Shown here piece by piece: positions 18,313 to 25,779 of a DNA stretch of 64,000 bases. Made by a program: the position numbers and the translations under genes. How positions within the stretch are numbered: position 1 is the first letter of the stretch; each line of letters opens with the position of its first letter. The stretch is from Virgibacillus sp. NKC19-16 (GTDB lineage: Bacteria; Bacillota; Bacilli; Bacillales; Amphibacillaceae): positions 1,608,001 to 1,672,000 of the forward strand of contig NZ_CP074373.1 of assembly GCF_021560035.1 (NCBI RefSeq), in the 5' to 3' direction. The notes below the pieces were generated by a model, which made no database searches, had not been told where the DNA came from, and saw only the letters and a program-made list of their open reading frames with translations.

Positions 18313-19423
18313 GTTTCAACGAATATTTAAAGATCAGAGTAAGCCTGATTATACATTGTTAGCAGTCGTTTTTACTTTGTTAATTATAGGTATTATTATG
18401 GTCTACAGTGCTTCCTATGTTTGGTCAGAATATAAGTTTGCTGATTCATTGTATTATGTGAAAAGACAATTGCTCTTTGCAAGTGCAGGTGTGATTGCAA
18501 TGTTCTTTTTCATGCTCATTCCATATAACACATGGAAAAATTATGCCAAAGTTATATTGGTAGGTTGTTTTATATTATTATTTCTTGTGTTGATACCAGG
18601 TATTGGGATGGTCCGTGGAGGAGCACAGAGCTGGATAGGTGTTGGTGCGTTTAGTATTCAGCCTTCTGAATTTATGAAACTGGGATTAATTTTCTTCTTA
18701 GCGGCATATTTAGCTAAGGGTCAAAAGTATATTACTTCGTTTAAAAAAGGGTTTTTCCCTTCTATTATACTTGTATTTACTGCATTTGGATTAATTATGC
18801 TACAGCCAGATCTTGGAACAGGGATGGTACTCGTTCTTACATGTATGCTCATGATTTTCGTTGCAGGGGCAAGGCTATCCCATTTTATTGGACTAGCTGC
18901 TTTAGGGCTTGCAGGATTTGTATTTCTTATTATTTCAGCACCATATCGGATCAGTCGAATTACGGCTTATCTAAATCCATGGGAGGATCCTTTGGGAGAT
19001 GGATTCCAAATAATTCAGTCCCTCTATTCCATAGGGCCAGGTGGTTTAATGGGTGTTGGTTTAGGGGAAAGTCTACAGAAGTATTTTTATTTACCTGAAC
19101 CACAGACGGATTTTATATTTGCGATATTGGGTGAGGAGCTTGGTTTTATTGGCGGAACGATTGTCATTGGACTATTCCTTTTGTTGCTATGGCGTGGTAT
19201 TAAAATTTCCCTGGAAGCACCTGATCTGTTTGGACGCTTTCTTGCACTTGGTATTGTATCCATGTTGATCATTCAGGTCATGATAAATATTAGTGTTGTT
19301 ATTGGCTTGATTCCAGTAACTGGAATTACATTGCCATTTTTAAGTTATGGTGGTTCATCGTTAACATTAACATTATGTTCGGTAGGTGTTCTCCTAAATA
19401 TTAGCTATTATTCAAGAATTTAA
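18311..19423 (+). CDS. spoVE: SEDS-family glycosyltransferase SpoVE (FtsW/RodA type)
   Basis: A 370-residue membrane protein with about ten helices. SEDS signature segments are GVGAFSIQPSEFMKLG, LNPWEDPLGDGFQIIQSL, FIFAILGEELGFIGG and PFLSYGGSSL. By position after murD and by similarity to B. subtilis SpoVE it is the cortex peptidoglycan polymerase that pairs with SpoVD; FtsW is the main alternative, since the two are hard to separate by sequence. The only good start is TTG at 18311, with AAAAGGGG 7 nt upstream. In B. subtilis murG and murB follow; here they do not. Hairpin terminators lie on both sides, so it is an insulated unit. Confidence 0.85.
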   Translation: MFQRIFKDQSKPDYTLLAVVFTLLIIGIIMVYSASYVWSEYKFADSLYYVKRQLLFASAGVIAMFFFMLIPYNTWKNYAKVILVGCFILLFLVLIPGIGMVRGGAQSWIGVGAFSIQPSEFMKLGLIFFLAAYLAKGQKYITSFKKGFFPSIILVFTAFGLIMLQPDLGTGMVLVLTCMLMIFVAGARLSHFIGLAALGLAGFVFLIISAPYRISRITAYLNPWEDPLGDGFQIIQSLYSIGPGGLMGVGLGESLQKYFYLPEPQTDFIFAILGEELGFIGGTIVIGLFLLLLWRGIKISLEAPDLFGRFLALGIVSMLIIQVMINISVVIGLIPVTGITLPFLSYGGSSLTLTLCSVGVLLNISYYSRI

Positions 19424-19527
19424 CAAATAATACATCCAAATTTTGCTTTTGTTAGGTGTTTATAAAAATTTCCATTAAAAAACTGAATAAACTAAGCAAT
19501 GTGTACTACATGTTAGGGTGCATTATA

Positions 19528-19536
19528 TGGTATAAT
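19528..19536 (+). promoter_or_regulatory. Extended -10 promoter upstream of divIB
   Basis: TGGTATAAT (19528-19536) is a perfect extended -10 with no clear -35. The predicted start is near 19543, 70 nt before the divIB ATG. It would allow divIB expression independent of spoVE. Confidence 0.55.
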
Positions 19537-19547
19537 TCATGTAACAT

Positions 19548-19576
19548 AAAAATACGGCATATTTTATGCCGTTTTT
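19548..19576 (+). terminator. Terminator between spoVE and divIB
   Basis: A perfect 8-bp stem ACGGCATA (19554-19561) with 19565-19572 and a 3-nt loop is followed by five T (19572-19576); AAAA upstream can extend the stem. It would end spoVE transcripts. A transcript starting at about 19543 would carry it at its 5' end, probably too short to be terminated. Confidence 0.7.
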
Positions 19577-19613
19577 ATTTCTGATAATATTTTTTACAAG
19601 GGAAGAAATGGAG

Positions 19614-20393
19614 ATGAGCAAAAAAAAAGTTGTTTCAATAGAGGATCGCATTCCAAAGTTGAAACAAGCACGTAAAAAAAAGGCAAATCGACGTTTAATA
19701 TTTTATCTATCTATTTTTTTCGTTTTAATTTCAATTATTGTCTATCTGCAATCACCGTTAAGTCATATTAAAACAATTAATGTAACAGGAAATTCATTTT
19801 TGAAAGATGAAGAAGTAATTGAACAAAGTGAATTAACAACCCAAACGAATATTTGGACAATTGACAAGTCAAATATAACAACAACATTAGCGGATAACCC
19901 GATCATTGAATCTGCTGAGGTGAAAAGGAATTTTCCATGGGCAGTAGATATTCAACTAACGGAATACGACAGAGTAGGATATGTTAAAGAGGAAAACAGT
20001 TTCTATCCAATTTTAGGAAACGGAACAACATTAAATGAAATAGAACAAGAGAGTATCAATGGTGATGCTCCACTGATTGTAGACTTTACGGAAGAGGAAT
20101 ATTTACATAGGATGACTAAGGAACTCCAGGAGTTACCTGAAACTATCTTAAATTTAATTTCCGAAATTCATTGGAAACCAACAGATGAAAATCAGAATGA
20201 AATACTGCTTTATATGAATGATGGTTTTCTGGTAAATGGGACAATCAGAAACTTTGCTGATAAAATGCAAGTCTATCCTTCTATTGTTTCTCAATTAGAT
20301 CCGGAAAGTGAAGGAATTATTCATATTGGTGTTGGTGCTTATTTTGAATCATTTGATGACGAAGGCGAGGAAGAGGAGCAAGAGAATGAATAG
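19614..20393 (+). CDS. divIB: Cell division protein DivIB (FtsQ)
   Basis: A 259-residue bitopic protein: basic cytoplasmic tail (1-30), one membrane helix (about 31-50), then the POTRA domain starting PLSHIKTINVTGNSFLKDEEVIEQS and the FtsQ/DivIB beta domain, with an acidic tail of Glu residues. It stabilises the FtsL-DivIC complex at the septum and also has a sporulation role. The ATG at 19614 is chosen because AAGGGA lies 10 nt upstream; the ATG at 19608 is too close. In B. subtilis murB precedes and ylxW follows; neither is here. Confidence 0.92.
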   Translation: MSKKKVVSIEDRIPKLKQARKKKANRRLIFYLSIFFVLISIIVYLQSPLSHIKTINVTGNSFLKDEEVIEQSELTTQTNIWTIDKSNITTTLADNPIIESAEVKRNFPWAVDIQLTEYDRVGYVKEENSFYPILGNGTTLNEIEQESINGDAPLIVDFTEEEYLHRMTKELQELPETILNLISEIHWKPTDENQNEILLYMNDGFLVNGTIRNFADKMQVYPSIVSQLDPESEGIIHIGVGAYFESFDDEGEEEEQENE

Positions 20394-20490
20394 GAGACAG
20401 TTTCTATGAGAAATGTAGGTAATGAATTTTGTTACGAAAGCCATATATTTAAAAAAGGTAACGAAATTTATAGTAAATATGCAATAAAAT

Positions 20491-20518
20491 AAAGGGAAAT
20501 GGCTGTTTTGTGTAGAAT
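20491..20518 (+). promoter_or_regulatory. SigH promoter of ftsA-ftsZ
   Basis: The -35 AAAGGGAAA (20491-20499) fits RNAGGAWWW at 8 of 9 positions, the spacer is 12 nt, and the -10 GTAGAAT (20512-20518) fits RNNGAAT fully, followed by TA as expected. B. subtilis ftsAZ has a SigH promoter that raises FtsZ for the asymmetric septum. A second possible promoter is the TATAAT at 20568-20573, with a poor -35. Confidence 0.75.
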
Positions 20519-20646
20519 TACCTATATATATTTTATTTTTTACGTAATTTCCTCTAAAATATTAAATTATAATAGAACCATAGAAATTGTAGTAAAAGAT
20601 GACATTTGATTTAATCAGATGCCGCTGAATTAGGAGGTGCCTTTCT

Positions 20647-21927
20647 TTGAATAACAGTGACGTACTAGTTAGTCTTGATATAGGGACAACAAAAATCAAA
20701 GTAATTATTGGAGAAGTTTTAAATGATTCACTGAATATTATTGGTGTTGGTACTGCCAAATCTAATGGTATGAAAAAAGGTGCTATTGTTGATATTGACC
20801 AAACAGTACACTCGATCAGAAATGCTGTAGAACAGGCAGAGCGTATGGTTGGAATGCAGATTGACAGTGTTGTCGTAGGTATTAATGGGAGCCATATACA
20901 ATTGCAATCCTGTCACGGGGTGGTAGCTGTTCAAAGTGAAAATCGCGAAATTGGTGATGAGGATATTGCAAGGGTAATTGATGGAGCACAAGTTGTGTCC
21001 ATACCACCGGAACGGGAAATTATTGATGTTATACCTAAGCAGTTTATCGTTGATGGTTTAGATGAAATCAATGACCCGAGAGGCATGATAGGCGTTCGTT
21101 TAGAAATGGAAGGGACGATTATTACTTGTTCTAAAACTGTTTTACATAATACGTTAAAATGTGTTGAACGTGCGAATTTACAAGTGTCCGACATTTGCCT
21201 GCAGCCGCTTGCAGCAGGAACTATCGCCTTGTCTGATGACGAGAAGAATATGGGTGTGGCCCTTATTGATGTTGGTGGAGGATGTTCTACTGTTTCCATA
21301 TTTGAGAATGATCATTTAGCATCTACAAGTGTTGTTAATTTAGGTGGGGATAATATAACAAAAGATTTATCCATCGGCTTAAGAACATCTACGGAAGAAG
21401 CAGAGGACATAAAATTAAATTATGGACATGCATTTTATGATACTGCCCGTGAAGATGAAACATTTGAAGCTTCTATTATTGGAAGCAATACGAGACAATC
21501 CTATAATCAACTGCAAATATCTGATATGATTGAAGCAAGAATGGAAGAAATTTATGCTTTTGCGGAAAGAGAAATTCGAAGAATGGGCTACCAGGAATTA
21601 CCTGGTGGATATGTGCTAACAGGTGGAACAATGGCAATGCCGGGTGTTTCCGAGCTTGCACAGGATTTATTTCATTCGAATGTGCGTATTGCCATCCCGG
21701 ATTACATCGGTGTAAGGGAACCACAGTTTACAGCTGGGGTAGGAATATTGCAATTTGCTTATCGTAATGCGAAAATACAAGGTAAAGAATTATTCCCTTC
21801 TGTTATTGAAAATACCAATGAACAGAAACCGAAACGAACCAAAAAACAGTCAAAATCAAATGAACCGAAGGAAAAAAAGAAGAAGGAATCCGGAATTGCT
21901 AATTTGTTTAAATATTTCTTTGACTAG
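20647..21927 (+). CDS. ftsA: Cell division protein FtsA
   Basis: A 426-residue actin-like protein that tethers FtsZ filaments to the membrane. Actin-family blocks: phosphate-1 LDIGTTKIKVIIGE (residues 9-22), phosphate-2 LIDVGGGCSTVSIF (about 206) and the adenosine loop YVLTGGTMAMPGV (about 322). A Lys-rich linker leads to a C-terminal amphipathic helix (GIANLFKYFF), the membrane anchor. The start is TTG with AGGAGGTG 9 nt upstream. The 250-bp region before it holds SigH and SigA promoter elements; the ylxW, ylxX and sbp genes of B. subtilis are absent. Confidence 0.96.
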   Translation: MNNSDVLVSLDIGTTKIKVIIGEVLNDSLNIIGVGTAKSNGMKKGAIVDIDQTVHSIRNAVEQAERMVGMQIDSVVVGINGSHIQLQSCHGVVAVQSENREIGDEDIARVIDGAQVVSIPPEREIIDVIPKQFIVDGLDEINDPRGMIGVRLEMEGTIITCSKTVLHNTLKCVERANLQVSDICLQPLAAGTIALSDDEKNMGVALIDVGGGCSTVSIFENDHLASTSVVNLGGDNITKDLSIGLRTSTEEAEDIKLNYGHAFYDTAREDETFEASIIGSNTRQSYNQLQISDMIEARMEEIYAFAEREIRRMGYQELPGGYVLTGGTMAMPGVSELAQDLFHSNVRIAIPDYIGVREPQFTAGVGILQFAYRNAKIQGKELFPSVIENTNEQKPKRTKKQSKSNEPKEKKKKESGIANLFKYFFD

Positions 21928-22038
21928 ATAAGTTTAATTTACAATTATGATGATTCAAATTATGAATTTATCCTTTTGAATCATTCACATATTAGCTTCT
22001 GGAACTCTTGTTATTTTGCATATTAGGAGGAACGAAAT

Positions 22039-23181
22039 ATGTTAGAGTTTGATACAAATATGGAAGAACTAGCTTCAATTAAAGTGATCGGTGTAGGCGG
22101 TGGCGGTAATAATGCGGTCAACCGCATGATAGAGCATGGTGTTGAAGGCGTTGAATTTATCGCTGTCAATACGGATTCACAAGCATTAAATCTATCTAAA
22201 GCTGAAGTAAAAGTACAAATTGGTAGTAAGCTAACACGAGGATTAGGTGCAGGGGCGAACCCCGATGTCGGGAAAAAAGCGGCTGAAGAAAGTAAAGAGC
22301 AACTCGAAGAAGTATTACAAGGTGCAGATATGATCTTTGTCACAGCAGGAATGGGTGGAGGCACAGGAACGGGAGGCGCTTCCGTTATTGCACAAACTGC
22401 CAAAGACCTAGGAGCACTAACAGTTGGAGTTGTAACACGTCCATTTTCTTTTGAAGGCAAGAGACGATCCACACAAGCGATAACGGGAATTGATGATTTG
22501 AAAAGCAATGTCGATACATTAATTGTTATACCTAATGATCGCCTGCTGGAAATCGTTGATAAAAATACCCCGATGTTGGAAGCGTTTCGTGAAGCGGATA
22601 ATGTCCTAAGGCAAGGTGTGCAAGGTATTTCCGATCTAATTGCTAAACCAGGTTTGATTAATGTTGATTTTGCAGACGTGAAAACAATCATGACTGATAA
22701 AGGGTCAGCATTGATGGGAATTGGTATTGCAACTGGAGAAACACGTGCCTCTGAAGCTGCGAAAAAAGCAATTTCTTCACCATTACTGGAAACTTCTATT
22801 GATGGAGCACATGGTATTTTAATGAATATTACAGGCGGTACAAATCTCAGCTTGTATGAAGTTCAGGAAGCTGCTGATTTAGTAACTTCTGCTGCAGATA
22901 ATGAAGTAAATGTTATCTTCGGTTCCGTTATTAATGAAAACTTAAATGATGAAATTATTGTAACGGTGATTGCGACAGGATTTGACGAGACCACGCAAAA
23001 AGAAGAAAGGAAACAACAGCGTCCCGTAATCAATCATAAACAGCAAGCCGCCACCAGAGATAATGATGATATGCAGAGAGAAACGAATCAGCAACAGCAA
23101 CAACAGCAACAACGTCCGAAACAAGAGGAAGAAACATTGGATATACCTACATTTCTAAGAAATCGTAACCGTAGAAGATAA
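22039..23181 (+). CDS. ftsZ: Cell division protein FtsZ
   Basis: A 380-residue tubulin-like GTPase that forms the Z ring. The GTP-binding signature GGGTGTGGA is at about residues 106-114, the N-terminal [13 protein letters not shown] at 18-30, and the synergy loop [11 protein letters not shown] at about 207. The linker (about 320-362) is rich in Gln and includes eight Gln in a row from residue 350; the conserved tail [13 protein letters not shown] binds FtsA, SepF and other partners. It lies 111 nt after ftsA with AGGAGG as the ribosome site and is followed by a terminator. Confidence 0.98.
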   Translation: MLEFDTNMEELASIKVIGVGGGGNNAVNRMIEHGVEGVEFIAVNTDSQALNLSKAEVKVQIGSKLTRGLGAGANPDVGKKAAEESKEQLEEVLQGADMIFVTAGMGGGTGTGGASVIAQTAKDLGALTVGVVTRPFSFEGKRRSTQAITGIDDLKSNVDTLIVIPNDRLLEIVDKNTPMLEAFREADNVLRQGVQGISDLIAKPGLINVDFADVKTIMTDKGSALMGIGIATGETRASEAAKKAISSPLLETSIDGAHGILMNITGGTNLSLYEVQEAADLVTSAADNEVNVIFGSVINENLNDEIIVTVIATGFDETTQKEERKQQRPVINHKQQAATRDNDDMQRETNQQQQQQQQRPKQEEETLDIPTFLRNRNRRR

Positions 23182-23205
23182 ATAAATAATAATATATTGA
23201 TAGAC

Positions 23206-23244
23206 AGCAAACAGGTAGCCTTTGTGCTATTTGTTTGCTTTTTT
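23206..23244 (+). terminator. ftsZ terminator
   Basis: A 14-bp stem (23206-23219 with 23226-23239, two G-U pairs) is followed by a run of six T. It ends the dcw cluster 24 nt after ftsZ. Confidence 0.9.
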
Positions 23245-23340
23245 GCGTATGCTCCTCTCAAAAGTACACTGTTGCTTTTAAATCTTCGCAACTGATATAA
23301 AAGACAACGTAATGAAAATTCTAATGATGGGTGGGTGCTT

Positions 23341-23520
23341 AGACTCGCTCCGGAAACACATTTCGCGAACCTTAGGGTGGCTGGTGGGCCCCGTCGTGCT
23401 CGTCGTGTTGCAAGTGATTTCGAGAAGCAACACTCCTCGCAAAAAAGATTGCTACGCACTCCGGGTCTCACCTAGGCCTTTCCTCCCGCCGGAGTCTTCA
23501 TGTGTTTCCTCCGGCTGATG
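23341..23520 (-). repeat. GC-rich structured intergenic repeat, element A
   Basis: About 180 bp, clearly richer in GC than the surroundings. It folds on paper into a closed structure: outer helix 23352-23361 with 23500-23509 (10 bp), and inner hairpins 23405-23411 with 23427-23433 (7 bp) and 23458-23464 with 23489-23495 (7 bp). Read on the minus strand it contains ACTCCGGCGGG then GAGACCCGGAGT, the same layout as element B on the plus strand. Elements of this kind recur between genes in Bacillaceae genomes as far as I remember. Open frames across it have no gene-like features. Confidence 0.65.
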
Positions 23521-23566
23521 ACGCGCTTTTTAAAATTAAAGAACAGATGTCAATCCACTTTTGATG

Positions 23567-23750
23567 GTTGATTGGAGTGGAGGCCCGTTGGCTCCTGCGG
23601 GAATAGCACGTGTCTGAAGACCCCGCAGGACTATCCTAAGGAAGGCCGACTAAAACCGTCCTTTGCGGACAACGTCGGCATACCCCTTGCCGGGGCAAAG
23701 AGGCTAAAGCCGTGCCCTAAGGTGTGCAACGGTTCGGAGCGGAAATCAAC
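23567..23750 (+). repeat. GC-rich structured intergenic repeat, element B
   Basis: About 184 bp. The ends GTTGATT (23567-23573) and AATCAAC (23744-23750) pair. Inside, 23593-23601 pairs with 23622-23630 (TCCTGCGGG, 9 bp) and GCCGAC (23645-23650) pairs with GTCGGC (23674-23679). The CTCCTGCGGG...GACCCCGCAGG signature is one I remember from repeated intergenic elements of many bacilli. It may be a mobile non-coding element or a structured RNA; no promoter is evident. The rest of the 0.8-kb gap (23751-23900) shows nothing I can name. Confidence 0.65.
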
Positions 23751-23851
23751 AAGCACTTATGTCGTCTTTTATATCTTCTGTGCCAAACCTTCTTTTAGAA
23801 AACAGCCTTTGGGTGTAAGAATAGAATTTCTACACTTTGTAAAATAATTAC

Positions 23852-23938
23852 TGCGACAAACTCCCTAATAACTAGTTAAAATTAGCCCCAATATGCGTAC
23901 AAAATGTGACAGACTTTGCTTATAAACTCAGATATACT
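23852..23938 (+). promoter_or_regulatory. Spo0A-type promoter of spoIIGA-sigE
   Basis: A -35-like GTGACA (23906-23911, 5 of 6) and a -10 TATACT (23933-23938) are separated by 21 nt, far longer than 17. The B. subtilis spoIIG promoter is known for a 22-nt spacer and needs Spo0A. TGCGACAA at 23852-23859 is a 7 of 8 match to a reversed Spo0A box (TTGTCGAA), and TGTGACA at the -35 is a weaker one. Confidence 0.6.
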
Positions 23939-24000
23939 TCTTTTAAATCATCTTATCTATGAAAATAATAGTAATTTTTTTGGCAGAAAGGAAGAATGTG

Positions 24001-24921
24001 GTGACCATCTATCTTGATGCTGTCTGGACATTGAATTTTTTTCTGGACATGATGCTTTTAATGCTCACACAGGCTTTGGCAAGAGACAGCACAAGAAAAA
24101 TCAGAATAATAATTGGAGCTTTTATCGCTTCACTGCTTGTACCAATAAATATCTATTTTCCAGATTCATTTTTTAGCAGTGTTGCTGGAAAGTTTCTATA
24201 CTCTGTCATTATTATTTTATGTGCGTTTGGTTTTTTAAGTATTTATCGGATGATGAAATTACTCCTGTTATTTTATTTTACTACTTTTGCAATAGGGGGT
24301 GGATTAATAGCAATACATTTTCTATTACAAAGTCCGATTGGTGTATCTACAAATGGAATTCTAACGTTTAATAGCGGATATGGGGATCCGATTAGCTGGA
24401 TTTTTGTCGTTATTGGGTTCCCTTTGGTGTGGTTATTCACAAAGGGTCGTATGGACAAGCATGCAGTGGATAAAATTCGTTACGACCAACTCTATCCGGT
24501 TACAATTCAATTAAAAAATAAGAGCTATTCAACAACTGGATATATTGATAGTGGAAACCAATTAGTTGATCCATTAACAAAAAAACCAGTAATTATTTGT
24601 GATGAATTATTTTTAAAGCAATGGTTTACGGAAAATGATTGGAAGCTGCTAAAGTCTGCGAACAAGGAACTTGATTTTGAAAAAATCCCAAAAGAATGGG
24701 AAAGCTCTATTCAAATTGTGCCATACCGGGGAGTACAAGGCGGAAGCAACTTTCTGTTTGCGATGAGGCCAGATCAGCTCATTGTATACTACGGCGAACA
24801 GAAAATTGTAACAAGTAAACTATTAATCGGCATTCAGTTTGCCGCGTTAACGAAAGATCAAAGCTATCATTGTTTACTTCAACCGCAAATTATAACAACA
24901 GCAGCTGTACATTCTGCATAA
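24001..24921 (+). CDS. spoIIGA: Sigma-E processing peptidase SpoIIGA
   Basis: A 306-residue membrane aspartic protease that cuts the pro-sequence off SigE in the mother cell after a SpoIIR signal from the forespore. Five membrane helices fill residues 1-150, followed by a soluble domain with the catalytic DSGN motif; D183 has the same number as in B. subtilis. The start GTG at 24001 (MTIYLDAVW) has AAAGGAAG 6 nt upstream and fits the family start; the ATG at 23959 would add 14 residues. It is in an operon with sigE, 11 nt apart. Confidence 0.93.
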   Translation: MTIYLDAVWTLNFFLDMMLLMLTQALARDSTRKIRIIIGAFIASLLVPINIYFPDSFFSSVAGKFLYSVIIILCAFGFLSIYRMMKLLLLFYFTTFAIGGGLIAIHFLLQSPIGVSTNGILTFNSGYGDPISWIFVVIGFPLVWLFTKGRMDKHAVDKIRYDQLYPVTIQLKNKSYSTTGYIDSGNQLVDPLTKKPVIICDELFLKQWFTENDWKLLKSANKELDFEKIPKEWESSIQIVPYRGVQGGSNFLFAMRPDQLIVYYGEQKIVTSKLLIGIQFAALTKDQSYHCLLQPQIITTAAVHSA

Positions 24922-24932
24922 GGGAGAGATAA

Positions 24933-25655
24933 ATGTTGAAATCATGGAAATTAGGTCTGCGCTTACAGTGGTATAAAATTTTAATCAAACTTGGCGTTAA
25001 ATCTGAGGAAATTTATTATATAGGTGGAAGTGAGGCTCTGCCACCACCTCTTTCCAAACAAGAAGAGGCAGAGTTGCTGGAATTATTACCTAAAGGAGAT
25101 CAGGCTGCAAGAGCACTTTTAATTGAGCGAAATTTACGGTTAGTTGTTTATATCGCAAGGAAATTTGAAAATACAGGGATAAATATAGAAGATCTAATAA
25201 GTATTGGTACTATTGGCCTTATAAAAGGTGTTAATACGTTTAACCCCGAGAAAAAAATCAAACTGGCTACCTATGCATCCAGATGTATTGAAAATGAAAT
25301 TTTAATGTATTTACGGAGGAATAATAAATTAAAATCAGAAATATCCTTTGATGAACCTTTAAACATTGATTGGGACGGGAATGAGCTATTATTGTCAGAT
25401 GTACTTGGAACAGATGAGGATATTATTACGAAAAATCTGGAAACAAAAGTGGACAAAAGTTTACTTAAGGATGCCTTGTCGCAATTAAATGCTCGCGAAA
25501 AGCAAATTATGGAATTACGGTTTGGATTAATTGGGGAAGAAGAAAAAACACAGAAGGATGTAGCAGATATGTTAGGTATTTCACAATCTTATATTTCACG
25601 TTTAGAAAAAAAGATTATAAGGCGACTTAAAAAAGAATTTAATAAAATGGTTTAG
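24933..25655 (+). CDS. sigE: RNA polymerase sigma factor SigE, pro-form
   Basis: A 240-residue sigma-70 factor, first mother-cell sigma of sporulation. The N-terminal amphipathic pro-sequence (1-27) is followed by the processing site region [15 protein letters not shown], then region 2 with [26 protein letters not shown] and region 4 with [23 protein letters not shown]. It is almost identical in layout to B. subtilis SigE (239 residues). Its substrate partner SpoIIGA is encoded just upstream. Target promoters seem present in this window before gerR, spoVD and spoVE. Confidence 0.97.
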   Translation: MLKSWKLGLRLQWYKILIKLGVKSEEIYYIGGSEALPPPLSKQEEAELLELLPKGDQAARALLIERNLRLVVYIARKFENTGINIEDLISIGTIGLIKGVNTFNPEKKIKLATYASRCIENEILMYLRRNNKLKSEISFDEPLNIDWDGNELLLSDVLGTDEDIITKNLETKVDKSLLKDALSQLNAREKQIMELRFGLIGEEEKTQKDVADMLGISQSYISRLEKKIIRRLKKEFNKMV

Positions 25656-25710
25656 CCTTGTTTCTCTAAGAATCTAACCCATTTTTACATCTTTTCGAAT
25701 GAACCTTCCT

Positions 25711-25739
25711 GCATAAAAATTTTCCCAGGCGGAGATACT
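25711..25739 (+). promoter_or_regulatory. SigF promoter of sigG
   Basis: The -35 GCATA (25711-25715) fits GYATA fully; the spacer is 15 nt; the -10 GGAGATACT (25731-25739) fits GGNNANANT fully. The predicted start is about 25746, 34 nt before the sigG ATG. SigF transcription of sigG in the forespore is known in B. subtilis. Confidence 0.75.
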
Positions 25740-25767
25740 GTCCATGAACAGCATCACCAACTGGGAG
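25722..25767 (+). promoter_or_regulatory. Hairpin that masks the sigG ribosome site in read-through mRNA
   Basis: Outer helix 25722-25728 with 25761-25767 (7 pairs, one G-U) and inner helix 25731-25741 with 25748-25758 (9 of 11 pairs). The 3' side includes most of the ribosome site GGGAGGG. The 5' side coincides with the SigF -10 element, so mRNA starting at the SigF promoter lacks it while mRNA from spoIIG contains it. Confidence 0.75.
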
Positions 25768-25779
25768 GGTTAAACTTAG

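Noticed and set aside
20432-20462. GTTAC...GTAAC inverted repeat in the ftsA upstream region
   Set aside because: The arms are only 5 nt with AT-rich surroundings; this is within chance expectation.
22023-22691. 222-codon open frame on the strand opposite ftsZ
   Set aside because: It is an antisense shadow of a highly conserved gene with strong codon bias; the protein is a Ser/Pro/Ala-rich low-complexity sequence with no recognisable domain or ribosome site.
23312-23847. Open frames of 68 and 91 codons in the gap between ftsZ and spoIIGA
   Set aside because: They run across the structured GC-rich repeats, lack ribosome sites and family likeness, and their base use reflects the repeats.
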